Assembly (NCBI GenBank): GCA_030018935.1
Contig: JASEGZ010000019.1
Coordinates: 1 to 35,294 of the forward strand
DNA: 35,294 nt
From: Syntrophales bacterium
GTDB taxonomy: Bacteria; Desulfobacterota; Syntrophia; Syntrophales; CG2-30-49-12
Reading direction: 5' to 3'
Shown piece after piece: positions 25,098 through 32,089 of this stretch. The notes beneath the pieces were generated by a model. It did not search any database, had not been told where the DNA came from, and saw only the letters and a program-made list of their open reading frames with translations. Positions within the stretch are counted from its first letter, which is position 1. Every line of letters starts with the position of its first letter. A program made the translations under genes and the position numbers.

Positions 25098-25311
25098 TAT
25101 TTGAGACCTTTGAAAATTGACTTCACAAGGGCTCAAAATCTTTTGACGATTATGCATCATTTAGTTTCGCTGCCAGGGCAAAACTCAGGCTTCGCCTTCA
25201 AACAGTTGCCCTGGCGGGCGCTTCGCTGCGATGGCAGAGCCCCCCTCCCCGAAAAAATCTTTGATTCGCCCTTCACGAAGCCAATTTTCAGTTTTTCAAA
25301 GGTCTCTATTT
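25098..25311. mobile_element. MITE-like element, copy C, with TATTT target duplications
   Basis: The element at 25103-25306 starts GAGACCTTTGAAAA and ends with the exact reverse complement, a 14-bp perfect terminal repeat. TATTT flanks it at 25098-25102 and 25307-25311. Its core (25169-25265) is identical to copy B. In copy B the fifth terminal base is G with a matching C at the other end; here it is C with a matching G, a compensatory change. It separates meaB from the mutase small-subunit gene and may break or weaken their co-transcription. Confidence 0.87.
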
Positions 25312-25320
25312 TCCTTTTCC

Positions 25321-25364
25321 TATGACCTATGACTTACGACTTACGACTTGTTTCCTACGACCTC
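25321..25364 (-). repeat. Heptamer GTCGTAA array at the stop of the mutase small-subunit gene
   Basis: On the minus strand: GGTCGTAG, GAAACAA, GTCGTAA, GTCGTAA, GTCATAG, GTCATAG. The gene's TAG stop (25355-25357) lies in the first unit, giving a C terminus PRS like the HRS end of ThiDN. It lies next to MITE copy C. Confidence 0.8.
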
Positions 25365-25759
25365 GGAACTACATGATTCCTCACCCACTCCACAATTGTC
25401 GCAAGGGGGGCACCAGGGGTGAAAATCGCTTTAAGACCGGCATTGTAGAGCATCTTAAAATCCTCGTCGGGAATGATGCCCCCTCCAATCACAATAATAT
25501 CCTCGGCTCCCTGTTCCCTTAGCAATTCCACAACCTTGGGAAACAGGTGCCGGTGGGCGCCGGAAAGACAACTGAGACCAACCAGATCTACATCTTCCTG
25601 CATTGCCGCGGTAGCAATCTGCTCTGGGCTCTGGTGGCAACCTGTGTAAATAACCTCAAAACCTGCCTCACGAAAACATCTGGCCAGCACCCTGGCGCCA
25701 CGGTCGTGGCCGTCAAGACCTGGTTTCGCCACCATGACACGAATTTTCCTCTGGGCCAT
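25355..25759 (-). CDS. B12-binding small subunit of an acyl-CoA mutase
   Basis: A 134-residue cobalamin-binding protein. It shows the base-off motif D-x-H-x-x-G in KPGLDGHDRGA (the His is the lower cobalt ligand), then GLSCLSGAH and VIGGGIIPDEDF, which are the SxL and GG motifs. Its size matches IcmB and the C-terminal domain of methylmalonyl-CoA mutase. It works with the large subunit encoded upstream at 25949-27631. Homology alone would call it methylmalonyl-CoA mutase C-terminal domain; the substrate is set by the large subunit. An inverted repeat array separates the two genes. Confidence 0.9.
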   Translation of the reverse strand: MAQRKIRVMVAKPGLDGHDRGARVLARCFREAGFEVIYTGCHQSPEQIATAAMQEDVDLVGLSCLSGAHRHLFPKVVELLREQGAEDIIVIGGGIIPDEDFKMLYNAGLKAIFTPGAPLATIVEWVRNHVVPRS

Positions 25760-25780
25760 GCCTCCCTCCCTTGTAACTAC

Positions 25781-25947
25781 TCAGGCACAAAGAGGCAAAG
25801 GCACATAGGCACAAAGTTGCAGGAATACGATCGGAATGTAGGACACAACCAGATACCGCTTTGTAAACATCTTATAGGAACTTAAGCAACTCATTCTCTT
25901 CAGATCTCTCGACTTTGTGCCTTTGGTGCTTTGTGCCTTTGTGCCTG
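25781..25947. repeat. GGCACAAAG arrays in inverted orientation between the mutase subunit genes
   Basis: The left side has AGGCACAAAG, AGGCAAAGGCACAT, AGGCACAAAG. The right side has CTTTGTGCCTTTGGTGCTTT, GTGCCTTTGTGCCT. The halves are complementary over about 35 bp and enclose about 95 bp without obvious structure. The right arm ends just before the large-subunit stop codon. It could fold in the mRNA and set the ratio of the two subunits. Confidence 0.7.
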
Positions 25948-25948
25948 T

Positions 25949-27631
25949 TTAATAATATCCAGGGTCGCGGTACTCGCCGTAAGCTTCCCGATACACGTCG
26001 CATATCTCCTGGACAGTGGCCAGATTTTTAACGGCTTCAATACAGTAAGGCATAACGTTATTCTCTTTTTTGCAGGCATTTCTCAGGTCGTCAAGACTTC
26101 TGCGGACGGCCTGATGGCTACGCTTTCTGCGGACGGCATTTAATCTTTCGATCTGTTCCATCTCAACGCTATCATCTATTCCCACACGGGGAATCACCTG
26201 ATCTCTGGCTGTCGTGTATTTATTGACGCCCACCATGATCTTTTCACTCGCTTCGAGCTGCCTCTGGAAGGCATATGCCGCATCGGCGATCTCTGTTTGA
26301 GGAAACCCTTTTTCAATAGCCGCCACCATACCCCCCATGTCATCAATCTTATGGATATATTCCCAGGCCGCCTCTTCCATTTTATTGGTCAGGGATTCTA
26401 TAAAATACGATCCGGCCAGGGGGTCAATAGTATTGGCAACACCGGTTTCTTCCGCAATGATCTGCTGGGTTCTCAACGCTATTTCCACGGCCTGTTCCGA
26501 GGGGAGACACAAAACCTCATCGAGGGAATTGGTATGCAGGGACTGGGTGCCTCCTAATACGGCTGCCAGGGCTTCGATTGCCGTCCTGACAACATTGTTG
26601 TACGGCTGCTGGGCTGTCAGCGAACACCCCGCCGTCTGGGTGTGAAAGCGCATCCACCATGATCTCGGATTTTTGGCTTTAAAACGGTCACGCATGATCC
26701 TGGCCCACATCCTTCTGGCGGCCCGCATTTTGCAGATTTCCTCAAAGAAATCTATATGGGAATTGAAGAAAAACGATAGCCTCTGGGCAAAGTCATCCAC
26801 ATCAAGACCCTTGCGCCGGATGACATCTTCGACATATTCTATGCCGTTACGGAGGGTGAAGGCAAGTTCCTGAACTGCCGTGGAACCGGCTTCCCGGATA
26901 TGATAACCGCTGATGCTGATCGTATTCCACCTGGGAACATATTTCGCCCCAAATTCCACAGTGTCACTGATAAGTTTTACCGACGGTTCGGGGGGACACA
27001 TCAGGGTCTTCTGGGCAATAAATTCCTTGAGCATGTCATTCTGGATAGTGCCACCGATTTTGGAAAGTGGAACACCTCTGAGTTCAGCCACAGCACAGTA
27101 CATTGCCCAGAGCACCGTGGCCGGCGGATTGATGGTCATCGAGGTGGTTGCCTGCTCCATGGGAATCCTGTCCATCAGGGTAAGAAAATCTTCGAGTGTG
27201 TCAATGGCAACGCCGCACTTGCCGCATTCGCCGCGGGCCTTGGGGGAATCGCTGTCATAACCCATAAGAGTTGGAAAATCGAAGGCCGTGCTGAGACCTG
27301 TCTGGCCTTCTCTCAGCAGGAGGCGCCAGCGCCTGTTGGTGTCTCTGGCGGTGCCCATGCCGGAAAACATCCGGAATGTCCAGTGCCTTCCCCGATAGCC
27401 AGTGGCCTGATTACCGCGCAGGAAGGGAAATTCCCCGGGAACACCGATGTCCCGGGCAAAATCCATATCCTTGATGTCTTCCGGGGTATAGAGCCTTTTG
27501 ATTTCGAGGTCTGATACCGTGGACCAGCGGGCTTTCTGATCCGGTACTGTGCTCACAATTTTCCTCACCTCGTCCTCCCACTTTTTCATGATCTCTCTAG
27601 ATTGATCCAGCAATTCCTCTGTGAAGTACAT
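25949..27631 (-). CDS. B12-dependent acyl-CoA mutase large subunit, isobutyryl-CoA-mutase-like substrate pocket
   Basis: Rearranges the carbon skeleton of an acyl-CoA using adenosylcobalamin. The 560-residue protein is a catalytic TIM barrel without the B12 domain (HWTFRMFSGMGTARDTNRR, GQTGLSTAFDFPTLMGYDSD, GTIQNDMLKEF, SISGYHIREAGS, QSLHTNSLDE). I start at the ATG at 27631, 6 nt after AGAGGTG, rather than the GTG at 27640. With this start the numbering matches Propionibacterium MutB. MutB Tyr89 and Arg207, which hold the carboxylate of methylmalonyl-CoA, are Phe89 and Gln207 here, while catalytic His244 is kept. Phe/Gln is the isobutyryl-CoA mutase pattern, and 560 plus 134 residues matches IcmA plus IcmB. 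The database name would be methylmalonyl-CoA mutase; the pocket argues for a substrate without a second carboxylate. Confidence 0.9.
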   Translation of the reverse strand: MYFTEELLDQSREIMKKWEDEVRKIVSTVPDQKARWSTVSDLEIKRLYTPEDIKDMDFARDIGVPGEFPFLRGNQATGYRGRHWTFRMFSGMGTARDTNRRWRLLLREGQTGLSTAFDFPTLMGYDSDSPKARGECGKCGVAIDTLEDFLTLMDRIPMEQATTSMTINPPATVLWAMYCAVAELRGVPLSKIGGTIQNDMLKEFIAQKTLMCPPEPSVKLISDTVEFGAKYVPRWNTISISGYHIREAGSTAVQELAFTLRNGIEYVEDVIRRKGLDVDDFAQRLSFFFNSHIDFFEEICKMRAARRMWARIMRDRFKAKNPRSWWMRFHTQTAGCSLTAQQPYNNVVRTAIEALAAVLGGTQSLHTNSLDEVLCLPSEQAVEIALRTQQIIAEETGVANTIDPLAGSYFIESLTNKMEEAAWEYIHKIDDMGGMVAAIEKGFPQTEIADAAYAFQRQLEASEKIMVGVNKYTTARDQVIPRVGIDDSVEMEQIERLNAVRRKRSHQAVRRSLDDLRNACKKENNVMPYCIEAVKNLATVQEICDVYREAYGEYRDPGYY

Positions 27632-27698
27632 GTTATTCACCTCTATTCCTGAAAATATTCAACCCGTGCGGTTAGATTTGATCTTGTAATTTCAGTTA

Positions 27699-27947
27699 CT
27701 TTTTCACCGCCGCGCTCAAGACACAGAGGTCGCAGAGGAAAAATATTATTTCTTTTCTGCTGAGAGGGCAGAAAAGAAATAATCTCAATCGCGATTTCAT
27801 CGGAATGGTTAAAGATAGGGGGAGATCGAATATACTTTAGCATTCCTTTATATGCCGTGAGGCTTGAGTTTGTTGTTTTCCGTCCCTCTCAACGGAAAAC
27901 AACAAAGAAGTAATCCCTGCGTACTCTGCGCCTTTGCGGTGAAAAAG
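27699..27947. repeat. Inverted element with two hairpins and complementary loops
   Basis: CTTTTTCACCGC at 27699-27710 and its reverse complement at 27936-27947 bound the element. Inside are two perfect 15-bp hairpins. The first is 27745-27759 with 27769-27783, loop CTGAGAGGG. The second is 27869-27883 with 27892-27906, loop CCCTCTCA. The loops are exact complements over 8 nt. In opposite orientation the halves read alike (CTCAA and GGAATG follow each hairpin), with stem bases changed on both sides. It lies between the divergent mutase and carboxyltransferase genes; the rest of that 474-bp gap holds only the promoter at 28032. Confidence 0.85.
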
Positions 27948-28031
27948 CCTAAACGCACAGCTCAAAAATATCGCAATTAGTATCTCAAAACTGTTACCTT
28001 GTCAAGTCATATGACTGCTTGTTTTTTTGTC

Positions 28032-28060
28032 TTGACGATAACTCTTTTATCCGCTATCTT
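28032..28060 (+). promoter_or_regulatory. Probable sigma70 promoter of the carboxyltransferase operon
   Basis: TTGACG at 28032-28037 and TATCTT at 28055-28060, 17 bp apart, 45 nt before the ATG. An AAGAGG site precedes the ATG of the first gene. No operator was recognised. Confidence 0.5.
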
Positions 28061-28105
28061 ACAGGGGTAACCAGGTAAAATAAACATAGAATTAAGAGGT
28101 AATAG

Positions 28106-29782
28106 ATGCCGGAAGAAAAAAGGCAAAGGCTGACGAAAGCCGAAGGGTTGGAAAGGGAGAGGGAAGCCAACCTGAAACACTGGGAGGAACAGGATGCCAT
28201 CGTGATGAAGCATCGGGAAGAGGCTTACGACATCGGTGGCGCTGCGCAGGTGGAACGTCTGACCCGACAGGGTAAAAAACCGATGCGTGAGCTGATCGAG
28301 ATGCTGATTGATCCAGGGACAGAGTTCTTTGAACTTGGCATTGATGCCGGTTACGACATCAGCAAGAAGAAACTTTACGGCGGAGAGGTTTACGAAGAGG
28401 AGAAGCGCGGCCATATCCCCGGCGGTGGTGTTATTACCGGTGTCGGTGTAGTGCGGGGTAAGGATTGTATGATTATTGCCAATGAGAATCGCTATGCCGC
28501 AGGGACCTATTTCCCCATTACCTTGAAGAAGCACATGCGCGCCCAGGAGATTGCCGAACAATGCGGACTTCCCTGTATCTATATCGCCGATTCCGGTGGT
28601 ATTAACCTCCCGTTGCAGGTAGGCTGTTTTGCCGACGATGGCCACTTCGGGAGCATGTTCTATAACATGTGCCGCATGTCTGCCAGGGGGATCAAGCAGT
28701 ACACCCTTTCCACCGGCGGGAACACCGCGGGAGGCGCCTACATTGTGTATTTAGCATCCGAATCAATCATGATCGAAAAGCTGGCCTATGCCTTTCTGGC
28801 CGGTCCCCCCATGGTAAAATCGGCCATCGGGGAGACCGTTTCCATGGAAGATTTAGGTGGCGCCTATGTTCATACCCAGCACTCCGGCGGTTGCGATCAT
28901 TTTGTGAAAAGCCAGGAAGAGGGAATTGCCAAGCTTCGTGAAATGATGGACTTTGAACCCCCTCAGAAACTTTATATTGACCGGAGAGAGACTAAGGAGG
29001 CGAAGTGCGATTACAAAGAAATGATGCGCTGCACACCCATAGATACGTATCGTTATATCAACATCAAAAATACGATCAAATGCCTCGCCGATGACGGCTA
29101 CTTTCATGAGTACAAATCGTCCTATGGCCCCGGGCGCGGGGAATCCATTGTTTGCGGGAAGATGTGGCTGAAAGGAATCCCCGTAGGAGTTATCGCCTCC
29201 AATGCCAGTGGGATCATCTATATCGAGGCAGCGAGAAAGGCCACGGAGTGGATGATCCGTTGCGGCAACTCAAAGATACCCGTTCTCTTCCTCCAGGGTT
29301 CACCCGGCTACATGGTCGGTAAGGCGGAAGAGTGGGGTGGTATCGGGAAATACGGGGCGGATATGGTCCGTACCTGTTCCTGTTTAGAGGTACCCAAGGT
29401 TACCTATGTGATCGGTCCCGACCATGGGGCAGCCAACTACGGGATGTGTGGCCGGGCATTCAAACCGAGATTCGCCTTTACCAATATGAGGGGCCGGACT
29501 ACCGTAATGTCCGGTGAGACGGCGGGGTTCATCCTGGAGACGGTAAGGAGGAAAAATGTCGAGGATAAAGGCGGGGCGGTTGACGAAGAAGAGATGGCCA
29601 GATTCCGCCAGATGATGAGAGACCGCTATGATGATGAGGGTCATCCCTTCTACACCGGTTCCCTGTTGTTTCACGATGGCGTGATCGCCTTCAGCGAAGC
29701 CCGTGATAAGCTCGCCCGGGCCTTTGAAATTGCCCTCCATGTACCCATGAAAGAGTCCATCTGGGGAGATATGAAAGTCTGA
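28106..29782 (+). CDS. Biotin-dependent acyl-CoA carboxyltransferase (methylcrotonyl-CoA carboxylase beta-like)
   Basis: Moves CO2 between carboxybiotin and an acyl-CoA. The 558 residues form the two crotonase-fold halves of a carboxyltransferase. The N half has GVGVVRGKDCMIIANENRYAAG and CGLPCIYIADSGG. The centre has RMSARGIKQYTLSTGGNTAGG, FLAGPPMVKSAIGETVSMED and LGGAYVHTQHSGGCDH. The C half has VLFLQGSPGYMVGK, HGAANYGMCGRAFKPRF and VMSGETAGFILETV. The NYGMCGRAF and EDLGG blocks are closest to methylcrotonyl- and geranyl-CoA carboxylases, rather than propionyl-CoA carboxylase. It leads a four-gene operon with an AUH-like hydratase, an HMGL lyase and a biotin carrier. No biotin carboxylase follows, so it either borrows one encoded elsewhere or works as a decarboxylase or transcarboxylase. 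Confidence 0.88.
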   Translation: MPEEKRQRLTKAEGLEREREANLKHWEEQDAIVMKHREEAYDIGGAAQVERLTRQGKKPMRELIEMLIDPGTEFFELGIDAGYDISKKKLYGGEVYEEEKRGHIPGGGVITGVGVVRGKDCMIIANENRYAAGTYFPITLKKHMRAQEIAEQCGLPCIYIADSGGINLPLQVGCFADDGHFGSMFYNMCRMSARGIKQYTLSTGGNTAGGAYIVYLASESIMIEKLAYAFLAGPPMVKSAIGETVSMEDLGGAYVHTQHSGGCDHFVKSQEEGIAKLREMMDFEPPQKLYIDRRETKEAKCDYKEMMRCTPIDTYRYINIKNTIKCLADDGYFHEYKSSYGPGRGESIVCGKMWLKGIPVGVIASNASGIIYIEAARKATEWMIRCGNSKIPVLFLQGSPGYMVGKAEEWGGIGKYGADMVRTCSCLEVPKVTYVIGPDHGAANYGMCGRAFKPRFAFTNMRGRTTVMSGETAGFILETVRRKNVEDKGGAVDEEEMARFRQMMRDRYDDEGHPFYTGSLLFHDGVIAFSEARDKLARAFEIALHVPMKESIWGDMKV

Positions 29783-29800
29783 AAGGATAAAGGAAACGAT

Positions 29801-30598
29801 ATGGCGGATATATTGCTGCAGGAAAGGACGGAAGAGGGGATCCTGATTCTTACCATTAACCGCCCGGAGGCGATGAACTGCTTTAACTTTGACCTGCTGG
29901 CCGCTCTGGACAAGGCGATAAGGGAGTCCAATTTTGATGCAGGTTTAAGATGTATTATCATTACCGGCGCCGGCGGGGACGACCCGAAGAAGGCCGCCTT
30001 TTCCACTGGGGCCGATTTGAAGGAAAGAAGGACGCTGACACCGGATCAGGTCCGCCGGTTTATTTATACGATTCGCAGCACCTTTACCGCGGTAGAGCAG
30101 GTGCGTGTTCCCGTTATCGCTGCGATTAACGGTTTCGCCTTTGGCGGGGGCATGGAACTGGCGCTGGCCTGCGATCTTCGCATCGCCTCTTCCCATGCTG
30201 TCATGGGCCTGACAGAGACAAGTCTGGCCATCATCCCCGGCGCCGGCGGCACCCAGCGGCTCCCCCGGATCGTCGGCGTAGCTAAGGCCAAGGAACTGAT
30301 CTTTACCGCAAAAAGAATTGACGCTAAAGAGGCGCGGGAAATCGGCCTTGTCAACAAGGTTGTAGAGGCTGACCAACTGATGGAGGCAGCCCGTCAGATG
30401 GCCCGGGAAATCGCAAAAAACGGCCCGATTGCCGTTGCCCAGGCGAAGTTTGCCATTAATTACGGTATCGAGGCGAGTCTTGGCGTGGCCCTGCCGCTCG
30501 AGTCAAAGGCATACGAGGCAACCATTCCCACGAGGGACCGTGAAGAGGCCCTTGCCGCCTTTGCCGAAAAACGCAAACCCGTCTTTAAGGGAGAATAA
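29801..30598 (+). CDS. Enoyl-CoA hydratase, methylglutaconyl-CoA hydratase (AUH/LiuC) type
   Basis: Adds water to an enoyl-CoA. A 265-residue crotonase with both catalytic glutamates (Glu119 in FGGGMELALACD, Glu139 in MGLTETSLAIIPGAGGTQRL) and oxyanion-hole glycines. Several blocks resemble human AUH: GADLKER near 70-76, AKELIFTAKRIDAKEA, and the C-terminal TIPTRDREEALAAFAEKR-x-P...KGE. That points to 3-methylglutaconyl-CoA to HMG-CoA, the leucine-pathway step between the carboxylase and the lyase whose genes flank it. A generic short-chain enoyl-CoA hydratase remains possible. An AAAGGA site precedes it and the gap to the previous gene is 18 nt. Confidence 0.85.
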   Translation: MADILLQERTEEGILILTINRPEAMNCFNFDLLAALDKAIRESNFDAGLRCIIITGAGGDDPKKAAFSTGADLKERRTLTPDQVRRFIYTIRSTFTAVEQVRVPVIAAINGFAFGGGMELALACDLRIASSHAVMGLTETSLAIIPGAGGTQRLPRIVGVAKAKELIFTAKRIDAKEAREIGLVNKVVEADQLMEAARQMAREIAKNGPIAVAQAKFAINYGIEASLGVALPLESKAYEATIPTRDREEALAAFAEKRKPVFKGE

Positions 30599-30618
30599 TT
30601 TTGCAACAGAGGTGATTT

Positions 30619-31785
30619 ATGACAGAGTACGATTTCTGGAAGATATTTTCCAGGATGCCAAAGAAGGTAACCATCGGTGATATTACGCTCCGTGATGGCC
30701 TCCAGCATGAGGAAAAGTTTGTCTCCACGGCGGCCAAGATCTTTTACGGGGAAGAGATGATCCTGGCGGGGTGTAGGGAGATCGAGTTAACCAACCTGGG
30801 AAGTCCCGAAGGTATTCCCCAGTTCAGGGATGCCCAGCAGGTACTTGCCTATTTCAGGGGTGAGAGGTTCAAAAAACGATGTGAAAAGGCTGGTATAAGC
30901 TGTGATGACATCACCTTTACGGCCGTTACCATTCGTGAGACGGCCGTGGACACAGCCATTGAGTTTAAGAAAAGGGGGATCGGTCCTGATCGTATCCTGA
31001 TGATGGTTTCCACCGATCCCGAGCACCATTTTGCCAATTCCGGCTCAACCCTTTCCCAGTACTGGAAGGAGGCCGAGCGGTGTATCAAAAAGGCGGCTGA
31101 TGTTGGTATAAAGATGTGCGGTACCGTGAGTACCATCTGGGGAAGCCCCATCACCGGGGCCACTAAATTAGAGGATGCCGTGGAGTTTTCCAAGCGCTGG
31201 CTGGAAATTGGCGCCTATGACATTGAACATGCCGACCATGATGGTTCCGCTTCTGCAGATCAGGTTTACCGCTATTTTTCGATGGTCCTTGACGAGATAC
31301 CCTATCCGGAAGTCCATCTGGCCCATTTCCATGAAACCAAGCGTATTGCCAGCGCTTCTGTCCTGGCGGCCCTCCAGGCCGGCATTAACCGCTTTGAGGG
31401 GACCCTCGGCGGATTGGGGGGGCAGCCGACAAACTTCCTCGATGACTGCCCGGTTAGGGGAACGGGTGAGTATTATTACAGGGACCCGAGGTACGTGGGT
31501 CTTATCACCATGGAAGATCTGCTGGTGATGATTGATGAACTGGGCATCGAGCACGGCTATGATGTGGATCGTGTTTTGTGGCTGGGAGCAAAAATGGAAA
31601 AGACGATCGGTCGGAGACTGCGATCTGAAGCCATTTACAACGGCCGGACCATGAAAGAGGGCCATCCGGAGTTTGCCCGCCCTGGCCTCCCGAAGCTGAT
31701 ACAAAAATTAGGGGAGGAGCCTGGTCAGAAGATCCCCAAGGACTGGGCAGCAAAGGCAGTATTGCCGGAGAAGCATCGTCCCTGA
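30619..31785 (+). CDS. HMGL-family lyase (HMG-CoA-lyase-like), with Gln in place of the catalytic Cys
   Basis: A TIM-barrel aldolase-type enzyme of the HMGL/PF00682 family, 388 residues, longer than the ~300 of HMG-CoA lyase. ITLRDGLQHE (Arg25, Asp26) matches the catalytic RDGLQNE. The metal-binding H-x-H is HFHET (236-240), where lyases have HCHDT. The glycine loop is GLGGQP (Q269), where HMG-CoA lyases have GLGGCPYA with an active-site cysteine. The metal centre is kept but the acid/base cysteine is missing, so the reaction may differ. Related families are isopropylmalate synthase, homocitrate synthase and the 5S transcarboxylase. The position after the carboxyltransferase and AUH-like hydratase suggests cleavage of an HMG-CoA-like product. 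It is preceded by AGAGGTG. Confidence 0.8.
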   Translation: MTEYDFWKIFSRMPKKVTIGDITLRDGLQHEEKFVSTAAKIFYGEEMILAGCREIELTNLGSPEGIPQFRDAQQVLAYFRGERFKKRCEKAGISCDDITFTAVTIRETAVDTAIEFKKRGIGPDRILMMVSTDPEHHFANSGSTLSQYWKEAERCIKKAADVGIKMCGTVSTIWGSPITGATKLEDAVEFSKRWLEIGAYDIEHADHDGSASADQVYRYFSMVLDEIPYPEVHLAHFHETKRIASASVLAALQAGINRFEGTLGGLGGQPTNFLDDCPVRGTGEYYYRDPRYVGLITMEDLLVMIDELGIEHGYDVDRVLWLGAKMEKTIGRRLRSEAIYNGRTMKEGHPEFARPGLPKLIQKLGEEPGQKIPKDWAAKAVLPEKHRP

Positions 31786-31837
31786 ACTGTCAGGTGAAGG
31801 ATCTAAAAATTTAAAATTTAAAAAAGGAGGTAATTAA

Positions 31838-32053
31838 ATGAGTGTGGAAGTCACGGCCCCTATGCCGGGAACTATTTTGAAGGTTTTGGTGAAAGTTGGC
31901 GATCAAATAAAGGAAGATGAAGAGGTGGCTATTCTTGAGGCCATGAAGATGGAAAACCCGATTTATGCACCCAAAGACGGGAAGGTCGTTGAGATAAGGG
32001 TCAAAGAAAAGGACAAGGTTGATACAGACCAGGTATTGGTCGTTCTTGAATAA
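31838..32053 (+). CDS. Biotin carboxyl carrier protein (stand-alone biotinyl domain)
   Basis: A 71-residue protein that is essentially one biotinyl domain: VTAPMPGTILKVLVKVGDQI, then EAMKMENP with the biotin-accepting lysine at 37, then a second half ending VLVVLE. It carries carboxybiotin to the carboxyltransferase encoded at 28106. It lacks the Pro/Ala-rich N-terminal extension of the AccB type. A strong AAAGGAGGT site precedes it. It is the last gene of the operon, with a terminator 37 nt on. Confidence 0.93.
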   Translation: MSVEVTAPMPGTILKVLVKVGDQIKEDEEVAILEAMKMENPIYAPKDGKVVEIRVKEKDKVDTDQVLVVLE

Positions 32054-32089
32054 TTAATAACATCAGGGATCAGATGAGGGAAATTTTGG

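Noticed and set aside
27632-28000. A cobalamin riboswitch ahead of the B12-dependent mutase
   Set aside because: I looked for the B12-box sequence and did not find it; the structure there is the twin-hairpin inverted element.
28007-28645. A 212-codon minus-strand frame opposite the carboxyltransferase start
   Set aside because: It runs through the promoter and first third of a well-supported gene and shows no recognisable domain.
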